Source: Streptomyces pseudovenezuelae
GTDB lineage: Bacteria; Actinomycetota; Actinomycetes; Streptomycetales; Streptomycetaceae
DNA: 64,000 bases
Direction: 5' to 3'
Assembly (NCBI RefSeq): GCF_029892565.1
Contig: NZ_JARXVH010000004.1
Coordinates: 620,001-684,000, forward strand
Part shown: one piece after another, positions 34,678 to 43,675 of the stretch
Layout: each line of letters opens with the position of its first letter
Position numbering within the stretch: position 1 is the first letter of the stretch
The notes under the pieces: model-generated
What the model saw: the letters and a program-made list of their open reading frames with translations, nothing else
What the model was told of the DNA's origin: nothing
Databases searched by the model: none
Translations under genes and position numbers: made by a program

Positions 34678-36212
34678 GCAACCAGGACGAGTTGCTGCGC
34701 ATCGAGGGCATACGGAAGACCTTCCCCGGCGTGGTGGCGCTCGACGGCGTCGACTTCGACCTGCGCCGGGGCGAGGTGCACGTGCTGCTCGGCGAGAACG
34801 GTGCCGGCAAGAGCACGCTGATCAAGATGCTGTCGGGCGCCTACCACCCCGACGAGGGCCGGGTCCTGGTGGACGGCGAGGAGGTGCACATCCGCGGGGC
34901 GCAGGACGCCGAGCGGCTGGGCATCGCCACCATCTACCAGGAGTTCAACCTCGTCCCCGATCTGACGGTCGCCGAGAACATCTTCCTGGGCCGGCAGCCG
35001 CGCCGCCTCGGGATGATCGACCGCAAGAAGATGGAGGCCGACGCCGAGGTGCTGCTGGAGCGCGTCGGCGTCAACGTGTCGCCACGCGCGCGTGTGCGTG
35101 AACTCGGCATCGCCCGCCTCCAGATGGTCGAGATCGCCAAGGCGCTCAGTCTTGACGCGCGCGTGCTGATCATGGACGAGCCGACCGCGGTGCTCACCTC
35201 CGAGGAGGTGGAGAAGCTCTTCGCCATCGTGCGCTCGCTGCGCGAGGACGGCGTGGGGATCGTCTTCATCACCCACCACCTGGAGGAGATCGCCGCATTG
35301 GGCGACCGGGTCACGGTCATCCGCGACGGCAGGTCCGTCGGCCAGGTGCCCGCGACCACGGCCCAGGACGAACTCGTACGCCTCATGGTGGGCCGTTCCA
35401 TCGAGCAGCAGTATCCGCGCGAACGGCCCGACGCGGGCGTCGCGTTGCTCACCGTCGAGGGGCTGACCCGGGGCGGTGTCTTCCAGGACATCAGCTTCGA
35501 GGTGCGGGCCGGCGAGGTCGTCGGGATCGCCGGGCTGGTCGGCGCGGGGCGTACCGAGGTGGTGCGGACCGTGTTCGGCGCGGATCCCTACGACAAGGGG
35601 GCCGTGAAGGTCTCCGGCTCCTCGGTACCCCGGCACGACGTCAACGCGGCGATGACCGCGGGCATCGGGCTCGTCCCCGAGGACCGCAAGGGGCAGGGTC
35701 TTGTCCTGGACCAGACCGTCGAGGAGAACCTCGGCCTGGTCACCATGCGGGCCGCCACGCACGCGGGGCTCGTCGACCTCAAGGGCCAGCGTACGGCCGC
35801 CGCGCGGATCGCCGAGCAACTGGGCGTGCGCATGGCCGGGTTGGGCCAGCAGGTGCGCACCCTGTCCGGCGGCAACCAGCAGAAGGTCGTCATCGGCAAG
35901 TGGCTGCTCGCCGACACCAAGGTGCTGATCCTCGACGAACCGACGCGCGGCATCGACGTGGGCGCCAAGGTCGAGATCTACCAGCTGATCAACGAACTGA
36001 CGGCCGCGGGCGCCGCCGTCCTGATGATCTCCAGCGATCTGCCCGAGGTGCTCGGCATGAGCGACCGGGTGCTGGTGATGGCCCAGGGCCGGATCGCGGG
36101 CGAACTCTCCGCCGACCAGGCCACGCAGGACGCGGTGATGTCCCTCGCCGTGAGCAATACCAGCAACACCACCGACGTCACTACCGAAGCGGAGGCCGAC
36201 CGTGGCCACTGA
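34674..36212 (+). CDS. rbsA: ribose ABC transporter, ATP-binding protein
   Basis: 512-aa tandem ABC ATPase of the sugar (CUT2) type. First domain: Walker [10 protein letters not shown] (about 41-49), DEPTAVLT Walker B. Second domain: degenerate P-loop GLVGAGRTE, signature [18 protein letters not shown]. This asymmetry is normal for RbsA/MglA. GTG 34674 overlaps the repressor stop (GTGA) and follows AGGAG. It energises the fused permease/binding protein encoded next. Confidence 0.94.
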   Translation: MSNQDELLRIEGIRKTFPGVVALDGVDFDLRRGEVHVLLGENGAGKSTLIKMLSGAYHPDEGRVLVDGEEVHIRGAQDAERLGIATIYQEFNLVPDLTVAENIFLGRQPRRLGMIDRKKMEADAEVLLERVGVNVSPRARVRELGIARLQMVEIAKALSLDARVLIMDEPTAVLTSEEVEKLFAIVRSLREDGVGIVFITHHLEEIAALGDRVTVIRDGRSVGQVPATTAQDELVRLMVGRSIEQQYPRERPDAGVALLTVEGLTRGGVFQDISFEVRAGEVVGIAGLVGAGRTEVVRTVFGADPYDKGAVKVSGSSVPRHDVNAAMTAGIGLVPEDRKGQGLVLDQTVEENLGLVTMRAATHAGLVDLKGQRTAAARIAEQLGVRMAGLGQQVRTLSGGNQQKVVIGKWLLADTKVLILDEPTRGIDVGAKVEIYQLINELTAAGAAVLMISSDLPEVLGMSDRVLVMAQGRIAGELSADQATQDAVMSLAVSNTSNTTDVTTEAEADRGH

Positions 36213-38148
36213 CACGCTCAAGAGCACCACAGGCGCCGGTGGCGCCACGAGCGGGCTGCGCCGCCTCCTGCTCGACAACGGCGCGCTCACCGCGCTGATC
36301 GTCCTCGTCATCGCCCTGTCGGCGCTGTCCGGGGACTTCCTGACCACCGACAACCTCCTCAACGTAGGCGTCCAGGCGGCCGTGACCGCCGTCCTCGCCT
36401 TCGGCGTCACCTTCGTCATCGTCTCGGCCGGCATCGACCTCTCGGTCGGCTCGGTCGCCGCCCTCTCCGCCACCGTGCTCGCCTGGAGCGCCACGCAGCA
36501 CGGCGTACCGGTCGTCATAGCGGTGGTCCTGGCCGTCGCGACCGGCATCGCGGCGGGCCTGGTCAACGGCTTCCTGATCGCGTACGGGAAGCTGCCGCCG
36601 TTCATCGCGACGCTCGCCATGCTGTCGGTGGCGCGCGGTCTGGCGCTGGTCGTCTCCGACGGCTCGCCGATCCCCTTCCCGGACTCGGTCTCCCACCTCG
36701 GCGACACGCTCGGCGGCTGGCTGCCGGTGCCCGTGCTGGTCATGGTCGTGATGGGCCTGATCGCCGCGTTCGTGCTGGGCCGCACCTACATCGGCCGCTC
36801 CATGTACGCGATCGGCGGCAACGAGGAGGCCGCGCGTCTGTCGGGCCTGCGGGTGAAGAAGCAGAAGCTCGCCATCTACGCGCTGTCCGGTGTCTTCGCC
36901 GCCGTCGCGGGCATCGTGCTCGCGTCCCGGCTGTCCTCGGCGCAGCCGCAGGCCGCCGACGGCTACGAGCTGGACGCGATCGCCGCGGTCGTCATCGGCG
37001 GCGCCTCCCTCGCGGGCGGCACCGGCAAGGCGTCCGGCACGCTGATCGGCGCGCTGATCCTGGCGGTGCTGCGCAACGGCCTCAACCTCCTGAACGTGTC
37101 CGCCTTCTGGCAGCAGGTCGTCATCGGCGTCGTCATCGCGCTCGCGGTGCTCCTGGACACGCTGCGCCGCAAGGCCGGGGCGACCCCGGTGGCCGCCGGC
37201 ACCGGAGGCAACAGGGGCAAGCAGGCGGGGACGTACGCGCTCGCGGCGGTCGTCACCGTGGCGATCGTGGGCGCCACCTCCTTCCTGCACAACGACTCCT
37301 CCTCGTCGAACCCGAAGATGGGCCTGTCGCTGTCCACCCTCAACAACCCCTTCTTCGTGCAGATCCGGGCCGGCGCCCAGGCCGAGGCGAAGAGGCTGGG
37401 CGTGGACCTGACCGTCACGGACGCGCAGAACGACGCCTCCCAGCAGGCCAACCAGCTGCAGAACTTCACCAGTTCGAGCCTCGGCGCGATCATCGTCAAC
37501 CCGGTGGACTCGGACGCGGCGAGCAACTCGGTGAAGGCCGCCGACAAGGCGAAGATCCCGGTCATCGCCGTCGACCGGGGCGTCAACAAGGCCACGGTGG
37601 ACGCCCTGGTGGCCTCCGACAACATCGCCGGCGGCAAGCTGGCCGCCAAGACGATCGCCGACAAGCTGGGCGGCTCGGGCAAGATCGTCATCTTGCAGGG
37701 ACAAGCGGGCACTTCGGCCGCCCGAGAACGCGCACAGGGCTTCTCCGACGGCCTCAAGGCCTACCCTGGCATCCAGGTCGTGGCACAGCAGCCCGCCGAC
37801 TTCGACCGCACCAAGGGCCTCGACGTGATGTCGAACCTGCTCCAGGCCCACCCCGACGTCCAAGGTGTCATCGCAGCCAACGACGAGATGGCGCTCGGCG
37901 CGATCAAGGCGCTGGGTTCCAAGGCCGGCAAGTCGGTCTCGGTGGTCGGCTTCGACGGCACCCCGGACGGCCTGACCGCGGTCAAGGGCGGCTCGCTGTA
38001 CGCGTCCGTGGCCCAGCAGCCCACCCAGCTCGGCAAGATCGCCGTGGAGAACGCCCTCAAGGCGATCCAGGGCAAGAAGGTCCAGCAGACGATCAAGGTC
38101 CCGGTGAAGGTGGTCACGAAGGAGAACGTGGCCGGCTTCACCGGCTGA
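36202..38148 (+). CDS. fused ribose permease and binding protein (RbsC-RbsB)
   Basis: 648-aa bifunctional membrane protein. Residues 1-330 are an RbsC-type permease with about nine helices and the family loop [15 protein letters not shown] further helix (about 344-362) acts as an anchor, followed from about 370 by an RbsB-type sugar-binding domain ([25 protein letters not shown]... [27 protein letters not shown]). The binding domain is thus tethered outside the cell rather than a separate lipoprotein. I recall the same arrangement in S. coelicolor. GTG start; its first 11 bp overlap rbsA. Confidence 0.92.
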   Translation: MATDTLKSTTGAGGATSGLRRLLLDNGALTALIVLVIALSALSGDFLTTDNLLNVGVQAAVTAVLAFGVTFVIVSAGIDLSVGSVAALSATVLAWSATQHGVPVVIAVVLAVATGIAAGLVNGFLIAYGKLPPFIATLAMLSVARGLALVVSDGSPIPFPDSVSHLGDTLGGWLPVPVLVMVVMGLIAAFVLGRTYIGRSMYAIGGNEEAARLSGLRVKKQKLAIYALSGVFAAVAGIVLASRLSSAQPQAADGYELDAIAAVVIGGASLAGGTGKASGTLIGALILAVLRNGLNLLNVSAFWQQVVIGVVIALAVLLDTLRRKAGATPVAAGTGGNRGKQAGTYALAAVVTVAIVGATSFLHNDSSSSNPKMGLSLSTLNNPFFVQIRAGAQAEAKRLGVDLTVTDAQNDASQQANQLQNFTSSSLGAIIVNPVDSDAASNSVKAADKAKIPVIAVDRGVNKATVDALVASDNIAGGKLAAKTIADKLGGSGKIVILQGQAGTSAARERAQGFSDGLKAYPGIQVVAQQPADFDRTKGLDVMSNLLQAHPDVQGVIAANDEMALGAIKALGSKAGKSVSVVGFDGTPDGLTAVKGGSLYASVAQQPTQLGKIAVENALKAIQGKKVQQTIKVPVKVVTKENVAGFTG

Positions 38149-38188
38149 CAGCGGCTCAACTCTCGTCATCTCTCAGGGGAGTCCATTC

Positions 38189-39091
38189 ATGTACGACTAC
38201 GACCTTCTGGTCGTGGGCTCGGCCAACGCCGACCTGGTGATCGGTGTCGAACGGCGGCCGGACGCGGGCGAGACGGTGCTCGGCGGAGACCTCGCCGTGC
38301 ACCCGGGCGGCAAGGGCGCCAACCAGGCGGTCGCGGCCGCCCGGCTCGGGGCCCGTACCGCGCTGCTGGCCCGGGTCGGCGACGACGCGTACGGCAGACT
38401 GCTGCTCGACTCGCAGCGGGCGGCCGGGGTCGACACGGTGGGCGTGCTGGTCGGCGAGGCGCCGACGGGGGTCGCGCTGATCACCGTGGACCCCTCCGGC
38501 GACAACAGCATCGTGGTGTCGCCGGGCGCGAACGGCCGGCTGAAGCCGGGGGACGTCCGGGCCGCCGAGTGCCTCTTCCAGGCCTCCCGGGTGGTCTCGG
38601 TCCAGCTGGAGATCCCGCTGGAGACGGTCGCGGAGGTGGTGAAGAACCTGGCGCCGGACAGCCGCTTCGTCCTCAACCCCTCCCCGCCGCGGCCGTTGCC
38701 GCCCGAGGTGCTGGCCGCCTGCGACCCGCTGATCGTCAACGAGCACGAGGCGAGGGTGGTCCTGGGCGAGGCGTACGTGAGCGACCGGCCGGAGGACTGG
38801 GCCCGGTTGCTGCTCGCCAAGGGCCCGCGCTCGGTGGTCGTGACGCTGGGTGCGGAGGGCGCGCTCGTGGCGTCCTCGGCGGGCGTCGAGCGGATCCCGT
38901 CCGTGAAGGTGGACGCCGTGGACACCACGGGCGCCGGTGACGCGTTCACGGGCGCGCTGGCGTTCCGGCTCGCCGCGGGCGCCGATCTCGCCGAGGCGGC
39001 GGCCTACGCGGCCCGGGTCGGGGCGGCCGCCGTCACCAAGGAGGGCGCCCAGGTGTCCTTCCCGACCGCGGAGGAGGTCGAGGCGCTGTGA
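38189..39091 (+). CDS. rbsK: ribokinase
   Basis: 300-aa PfkB kinase making ribose 5-phosphate. N-terminal GGKGANQAVAAARLGA binds substrate; C-terminal DTTGAGDAFTGALA has the catalytic Asp. ATG 38189 follows TCAGGGGAG. It lies 40 bp after the transporter gene and overlaps rbsD, so the operon runs from uptake to phosphorylation. Confidence 0.93.
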   Translation: MYDYDLLVVGSANADLVIGVERRPDAGETVLGGDLAVHPGGKGANQAVAAARLGARTALLARVGDDAYGRLLLDSQRAAGVDTVGVLVGEAPTGVALITVDPSGDNSIVVSPGANGRLKPGDVRAAECLFQASRVVSVQLEIPLETVAEVVKNLAPDSRFVLNPSPPRPLPPEVLAACDPLIVNEHEARVVLGEAYVSDRPEDWARLLLAKGPRSVVVTLGAEGALVASSAGVERIPSVKVDAVDTTGAGDAFTGALAFRLAAGADLAEAAAYAARVGAAAVTKEGAQVSFPTAEEVEAL

Positions 39092-39477
39092 AGAAGGCGG
39101 GCATCCTCAACCGTCATCTCTCCGGCGCCCTGGCCGAACTGGGCCACGGCGACCAGGTGCTGGTGTGCGACGCCGGCATGCCGATACCCGACGGCCCACG
39201 CGTCGTCGACCTCGCCTTCCGGGCCGGCACTCCCACCTTCGCGGAGGTCCTGGACGGCCTGCTCGTCGAGCTGGTCGTCGAGGGCGCGACGGCGGCGACG
39301 GAGATCCGCAAGGCCAATCCGGCGACGGCCTCGCTCCTGGCGGGCGAGTTCCCCGAGCTGGAACTGGTCCCGCACGAGCGGCTGAAGGAGCTGTCGGCGG
39401 GGGCACGGCTGGTGGTGCGGACGGGCGAGGCACGGCCGTACGCGAACGTGCTGTTGAGGTGCGGGGTGTTTTTCTAG
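39088..39477 (+). CDS. rbsD: D-ribose pyranase
   Basis: 129-aa enzyme that interconverts pyranose and furanose ribose to feed RbsK. The family start MKKAGILNRHLSGALAELGHGD, catalytic His in NRHL and C-terminal TGEARPYANVLLRCGV are present. GTG 39088 overlaps the rbsK stop. A terminator follows. Confidence 0.93.
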   Translation: MKKAGILNRHLSGALAELGHGDQVLVCDAGMPIPDGPRVVDLAFRAGTPTFAEVLDGLLVELVVEGATAATEIRKANPATASLLAGEFPELELVPHERLKELSAGARLVVRTGEARPYANVLLRCGVFF

Positions 39478-39518
39478 GCCGTCCCCTCCCGGGCCGTCCT
39501 TCCGAGCCCGGAAAGCTT

Positions 39519-39556
39519 CGAGGGGCCCCGTCCGTCGACCGGGCCCCTCGGCTTTC
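39519..39556 (+). terminator. ribose operon terminator
   Basis: A 10-bp perfect stem CGAGGGGCCC (39519-39528) / GGGCCCCTCG (39541-39550), followed by GCTTTCCCC. Confidence 0.8.
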
Positions 39557-39693
39557 CCCTCCACACATCAGAACCCCCGCGATCCCCCCAGATCCCCCTC
39601 CAAAGGTCCTGATGCCAAGTACGACCCGCGAGGTGGCGGGAGGGTTGCACGGCGTCCTCAGATTTTTTTCATGGGCTCGTAGGAGAATCACAG

Positions 39694-39734
39694 AGAGCTG
39701 CCCCACCCCGGATCGGACGGGGTGGGGCAGCTCT
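39694..39734 (-). terminator. long-stem terminator of small secreted protein gene
   Basis: A 17-bp perfect stem (arms 39694-39710 and 39718-39734) with a 7-nt loop, 20 bp past the minus-strand stop. It probably works in both directions, backing up the ribose operon terminator. Confidence 0.88.
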
Positions 39735-39753
39735 CGCGTCACTGCTCGGGCTA

Positions 39754-40140
39754 CTAGCGGACGGTCACCGAGACCGGCTTGGAGACGGTGCTGCCGTCCT
39801 TGACGCGCAGGACGTCGACGCCCTTCTTCTCGAACTTGTCGGTCAGCTTGTACGCGCTCTTCTTGACCTTGGCGGCGGCGGGCAGGGAGACCCACTTGGC
39901 GCCGTCCTTGATCTGGAGCGTCACCTTGCTGCCCTCCTTCAGGCGGGCGGCCTTGCCGGTGAAGGTGACGACGTCGCCGAGCTCGACCTTGGTCGCGCTC
40001 ACCTTGAGGGTGATCGTCGCCTTCGGCGCCGGCGCCTTGGCGGGCGCGGCCACGGCGGCGGTCGCGCCGGTCGCGACGAGCGCGGCGGACATCACGGAAA
40101 CGGTGGCGATTCGCATGTTCACATAAACACGACCAGGCAT
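39754..40140 (-). CDS. small secreted protein with an Ig-like domain
   Basis: 128-aa exported protein of unknown role. A Sec signal (MRIATVSVMSAALVATGATAAVAAPA) is followed by a Lys-rich single domain with beta-strand pattern (ITLKVSATKVELGDVVTFTGKAARLKEGSKVTLQIKDGAKW), similar to bacterial Ig-like repeats. It has no cysteine. ATG 40140 or ATG 40116 both give a signal peptide; neither has a good ribosome-binding site, so the start is uncertain. Independent of its neighbours, with its own strong terminator. Confidence 0.75.
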   Translation of the reverse strand: MPGRVYVNMRIATVSVMSAALVATGATAAVAAPAKAPAPKATITLKVSATKVELGDVVTFTGKAARLKEGSKVTLQIKDGAKWVSLPAAAKVKKSAYKLTDKFEKKGVDVLRVKDGSTVSKPVSVTVR

Positions 40141-40187
40141 GATGCGGTTCCGGTGGCTTACGGAAATGCGAATTTACAGCAGAAGCA

Positions 40188-40216
40188 CAGGGTGCATGCG
40201 CAATGCATGCACCCTG
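40188..40216 (-). terminator. AT-richer hairpin after the epimerase operon
   Basis: A 12-bp perfect stem CAGGGTGCATGC / GCATGCACCCTG with a 5-nt loop, 38 bp past the epimerase stop. A further outer pair GCATTTC / GAAATGC in the flanks could lengthen it. Unlike other terminators here its stem is not GC-dominated. Confidence 0.7.
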
Positions 40217-40253
40217 ATCTGCATTTCTAAGGAGAAGCTGTGTGAAGAATTCC

Positions 40254-41090
40254 TCACATCACGTTCTCCACAAAGCGCCGAGCCGTCTCCGTCAACACCT
40301 CCCGGCCGTCCCGCGCCCACAGGCCGTCGTTGAACAGCTCGACCTCGATGGCACCGGCGTACCCGGCCGCCTCGACGTACCCCTTCCACTCCCGCATGTC
40401 GATCGCGCCGTCCCCGATCTGCCCGCGCCCGTTGAGTACGCCCTCGGGCAGCGGGGTGGTCCAGTCGGCGAGCTGGAAGGTGTGGATCCGTCCGCCGGCA
40501 CCGGCCCGGGCGATCTGCTCGGGCGCCCGGTCGTCCCACCAGATGTGGTACGTGTCGACCGTGACGCCGACCTGGTGGGCCGGGAAGCGTTCCGCGAGGT
40601 CGAGCGCCTGGGTGAGCGTCGAGACCACGCAGCGGTCGGACGCGTACATCGGGTGCAGCGGCTCGATGGCCAGCTTCACGCCACGGGACTCGGCGTACGG
40701 GCCGAGCTCCCCCAGCGCGTAGGCGATCCGCTCCCGGGCGCCGTGCAGGTCCTTGGAGCCGGCGGGCAGTCCGCCGGAGACCAGGACCAGCGTGTCCGTG
40801 CCGAGCGTGGCGGCCTCGTCGACCGCGCGCCGGTTGTCCTCCAGGGCCGTCGCGCGCTCCGCCGGCTCGATCGCCGTGAGGAACCCGCCCCGGCACAGGG
40901 TGGTGACGGTCAGCCCCGCGTCGCGCACCAGCTTGGCCGTGGCGTCGAGGCCGTACGCCTGGACGGGCTCGCGCCACAGGCCGACGTTGGTGACGCCCAA
41001 CTCCGCGCAGGCGTCGGCCAGTTCCGGCAGCGACAGCTGCTTGACCGTCATCTGGTTGATGGAGAAGCGGGACAGATCCGCGGCACTCAT
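40254..41090 (-). CDS. sugar phosphate isomerase/epimerase (TIM barrel)
   Basis: 278-aa xylose-isomerase-like barrel (AP-endonuclease family 2 fold). Metal ligands are likely in AIEPLHPMY (Glu, His), VGVTVDTYHIWWD (Asp, His) and GAIEVELFND (Glu). Related to IolE/IolI and hydroxypyruvate-isomerase-like proteins. Its ATG overlaps the stop of the DUF993 gene (ATGA). Third gene of a coupled three-gene operon; the sugar is unknown. Confidence 0.87.
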   Translation of the reverse strand: MSAADLSRFSINQMTVKQLSLPELADACAELGVTNVGLWREPVQAYGLDATAKLVRDAGLTVTTLCRGGFLTAIEPAERATALEDNRRAVDEAATLGTDTLVLVSGGLPAGSKDLHGARERIAYALGELGPYAESRGVKLAIEPLHPMYASDRCVVSTLTQALDLAERFPAHQVGVTVDTYHIWWDDRAPEQIARAGAGGRIHTFQLADWTTPLPEGVLNGRGQIGDGAIDMREWKGYVEAAGYAGAIEVELFNDGLWARDGREVLTETARRFVENVM

Positions 41091-42238
41091 TGGTTCACCC
41101 CGTACAGGGACAACAGGTTCTTCATCCGCTCCTCCGCCAGCTTCGGGTCCGGGAACAGGCCCAGGCCGTCGGCGAGTTCGTAGGCGCGGGCGAAGTGCGG
41201 GAGGGAGCGCGCCGCCTGGAGGCCGCCGACCATCGTGAAGTGGGACTGGTGGCCGGCCAGCCAGGCGAGGAAGACCACGCCCGTCTTGTAGAAGCGGGTC
41301 GGGGTCTGGAAGAGGTGGCGGGACAACTCGACGGTCGGGTCGAGGAGTTCACGGAATCCGGTGAGGTTCCCCGTGTCGAGGACGCGGACCGCCTCCGCCG
41401 CCAATGGTCCGAGCGGGTCGAAGATGCCGAGCAGCGCGTGGCTGAAGCCCTGCTCGTCGCCCGCGATCAGCTCGGGGTAGTTGAAGTCGTCGCCGGTGTA
41501 GCAGCGCACGCCCTGCGGCAGCCGGCGGCGGATGTCGATCTCCCGCTGAGCCTCCAGGAGCGACACCTTGATCCCGTCCACCTTGTCGGGGTGCGCGGCG
41601 ATGACTTCGAGAAACGTGTCGGTGGCCGCGTCGAGGTCGGCCGACCCCCAGTAGCCCGCGAGCGCCGGGTCGAACATCGGGCCCAGCCAGTGCAGGACGA
41701 CCCGCTCGGACGCCTGACGCAGGAGATGGCCGTACACCTCCAGGTAGTCCTCGGGCCCCTTCGCGACGGCCGCGAGCGCGCGGGACGCCATCAGGATGGC
41801 CTGCGCGCCCGACTCCTCGACGAGGGCCAACTGCTCCTCGTACGCGGCCTGTACGTCCGCCAGGGTGCCACCGGTGATCTGGTCGGTGCCGACCCCGCAG
41901 GCGATCCGGCCGCCGACCGCCTCGGCCTCGGCGGCGGATCGACGGATCAACTCGGCCGCGCCCGCCCAGTCGAGCCCCATCCCGCGCTGGGCGGTGTCCA
42001 TCGCCTCGGCGACGCCGAGCCCGTGCGACCACAGGTGGCGGCGGAAGGCGAGGGTGGCGTCCCAGTCGACGGCGGCGGCCGAGTCGGGCGACACGTCCGC
42101 GTACGGGTCGGCGACGACATGCGCAGCCGAGAAGACCGTACGAGAGGTGAAGGGGGCACCGGGGTGGACGGCGAGGGGTTCGGGGCGGGGGTCGTATGCC
42201 CTCAACCCGCCCTTGAAGTCCGGGAGTTGGATGGTCAC
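41087..42238 (-). CDS. DUF993 / dihydrodipicolinate-synthase-like protein
   Basis: 383-aa predicted TIM-barrel protein of the DUF993 family, often labelled dihydrodipicolinate synthase family. Recognisable parts are RTVFSAAHVVADPY, CGVGTDQITGG, HWLGPMFDPALAGYWGS, the barrel lysine in DKVDGIKVSLL and CYTGDDFNYPELIAGD. That lysine suggests an aldolase or lyase acting on a keto acid. GTG 42238 overlaps the dehydrogenase stop (GTGA). The reaction is not established to my knowledge. Confidence 0.83.
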   Translation of the reverse strand: MTIQLPDFKGGLRAYDPRPEPLAVHPGAPFTSRTVFSAAHVVADPYADVSPDSAAAVDWDATLAFRRHLWSHGLGVAEAMDTAQRGMGLDWAGAAELIRRSAAEAEAVGGRIACGVGTDQITGGTLADVQAAYEEQLALVEESGAQAILMASRALAAVAKGPEDYLEVYGHLLRQASERVVLHWLGPMFDPALAGYWGSADLDAATDTFLEVIAAHPDKVDGIKVSLLEAQREIDIRRRLPQGVRCYTGDDFNYPELIAGDEQGFSHALLGIFDPLGPLAAEAVRVLDTGNLTGFRELLDPTVELSRHLFQTPTRFYKTGVVFLAWLAGHQSHFTMVGGLQAARSLPHFARAYELADGLGLFPDPKLAEERMKNLLSLYGVNQ

Positions 42239-43386
42239 AGCGTGATCTCCGGTACGTCGAAACGGCGGCCCTCCGCCGACGACTTCAGCCCCAGCTCGGC
42301 GAGTTGGACGCCGCGGGCGCCGGCGAGGAGGTCCCAGTGGTAGGGGGCGTCGGCGTAGACGTGGCGCAGGAACAGCTCCCACTGGGCCTTGAAGCCGTTG
42401 TCGAAGTCGGTGTTGTCGGGCACTTCCTGCCACTGGTCGCGGAAGACCTCGGTGGCCGGGAGGTCCGGGTTCCAGACCGGCTTGGGGGTGGAACTGCGGT
42501 GCTGGGCACGGCAGTTGCGCAACCCGGCGACTGCGGATCCTTCCGTCCCGTCCACCTGGAACTCGACGAGTTCGTCGCGGTTGACGCGGACGGCCCAGGA
42601 GGAGTTGATCTGGGCGATGGCGCCGCTGTCGAGTTCGAAGATGCCGTAGGCGGCGTCGTCGGCGGTGGCGTCGTAGGGCTTGCCGTTCTCGTCCCAGCGC
42701 TGCGGGATGTGGGTGGTGGCGATGGCCTGGACGGACTTCACGCGGCCGAACAGCTCGTGCAGGACGTACTCCCAGTGCGGGAACATGTCGACGACGATGC
42801 CGCCGCCGTCCTCCGAGCGGTAGTTCCACGACGGGCGCTGGGCGGCCTGCCAGTCGCCCTCGAAGACCCAGTAGCCGAACTCGCCCCGGATGGACAGGAT
42901 CCGGCCGAAGAAGCCGCCGTCGATGAGGCGCTTGAGCTTGAGCAGGCCCGGCAGAAAGAGCTTGTCCTGGACGACGCCGTGCTTGATGCCCGCGTCCTTG
43001 GCCAGCCGGGCGAGCTCCAGCGCGCCCTCGAAGTCGGTGGCCGTCGGCTTCTCGGTGTAGATGTGCTTCCCGGCCGCGATCGCCTTCTTGAGCGCCTCCT
43101 CGCGGGCCGAGGTCACCTGGGAGTCGAAGTAGATGTCCACGGTCGGGTCGGCGAGGACGGCGTCCACGTCGGTCGAGATGTGTTCCAGGCCGTGCTGGTC
43201 CGCGAGCGCGCGCAGCGCGTGCTCGCGACGGCCGAGCAGGATGGGCTCGGGCCACAGCACGGTGCCGTCGCCGAGGTCGAGGCCGCCGGCTTCGCGGATG
43301 GCCAGGATGGAGCGGACCAGGTGCTGGCGGTAGCCCATGCGCCCGGTCACGCCGTTCATGGCGATACGCACCGTCTTGCGTGTCAC
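42235..43386 (-). CDS. Gfo/Idh/MocA family oxidoreductase
   Basis: 383-aa NAD(P)-dependent sugar or inositol dehydrogenase. N-terminal nucleotide-binding region has MNGVTGRMGYRQHL (a variant glycine motif), the family motif YTEKPTATDFEGA follows near residue 107, and the C-terminal domain carries the substrate site (DGGGIVVDMFPHWEY). GTG 43386 after GAAGGGAA. First gene of the operon with the DUF993 and epimerase genes, probably repressed by the divergent LacI protein. Confidence 0.88.
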   Translation of the reverse strand: MTRKTVRIAMNGVTGRMGYRQHLVRSILAIREAGGLDLGDGTVLWPEPILLGRREHALRALADQHGLEHISTDVDAVLADPTVDIYFDSQVTSAREEALKKAIAAGKHIYTEKPTATDFEGALELARLAKDAGIKHGVVQDKLFLPGLLKLKRLIDGGFFGRILSIRGEFGYWVFEGDWQAAQRPSWNYRSEDGGGIVVDMFPHWEYVLHELFGRVKSVQAIATTHIPQRWDENGKPYDATADDAAYGIFELDSGAIAQINSSWAVRVNRDELVEFQVDGTEGSAVAGLRNCRAQHRSSTPKPVWNPDLPATEVFRDQWQEVPDNTDFDNGFKAQWELFLRHVYADAPYHWDLLAGARGVQLAELGLKSSAEGRRFDVPEITL

Positions 43387-43675
43387 GTCATTCCCTTCAC
43401 AGCGTCGTACATGTGTCGTACGCGGTTGTGTGCGCCGCGTACGCCCCCGTCTTCTTTGATCTGGCGAGCGTCGCAGCAAGCGCTTTCTACTAGAGGAGAA
43501 GCTAGCCTCTGAGGAGAGGTCTGGACAAGACCGTGACTGAGTCGAGTTGTTCGAGGGGGCGAACGACGGGGACCTTCACCCGTAAGGTCAGCTCGAAACA
43601 TTCGGGGACGGTGGCGGCTCGCGGTTTGTCGACGAGCGGGTACCGCGAAGAGATGCGCGACCGGAGGACGACGAG
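43387..43675. other. divergent intergenic region with operator-like palindrome
   Basis: 289 bp between the dehydrogenase operon and the LacI gene, no gene within. The imperfect 14-bp dyad AGCAAGCGCTTTCT (43475-43488; core AAGCGCTT perfect) matches the usual LacI/GalR operator shape and lies midway between the two starts. Confidence 0.7.
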
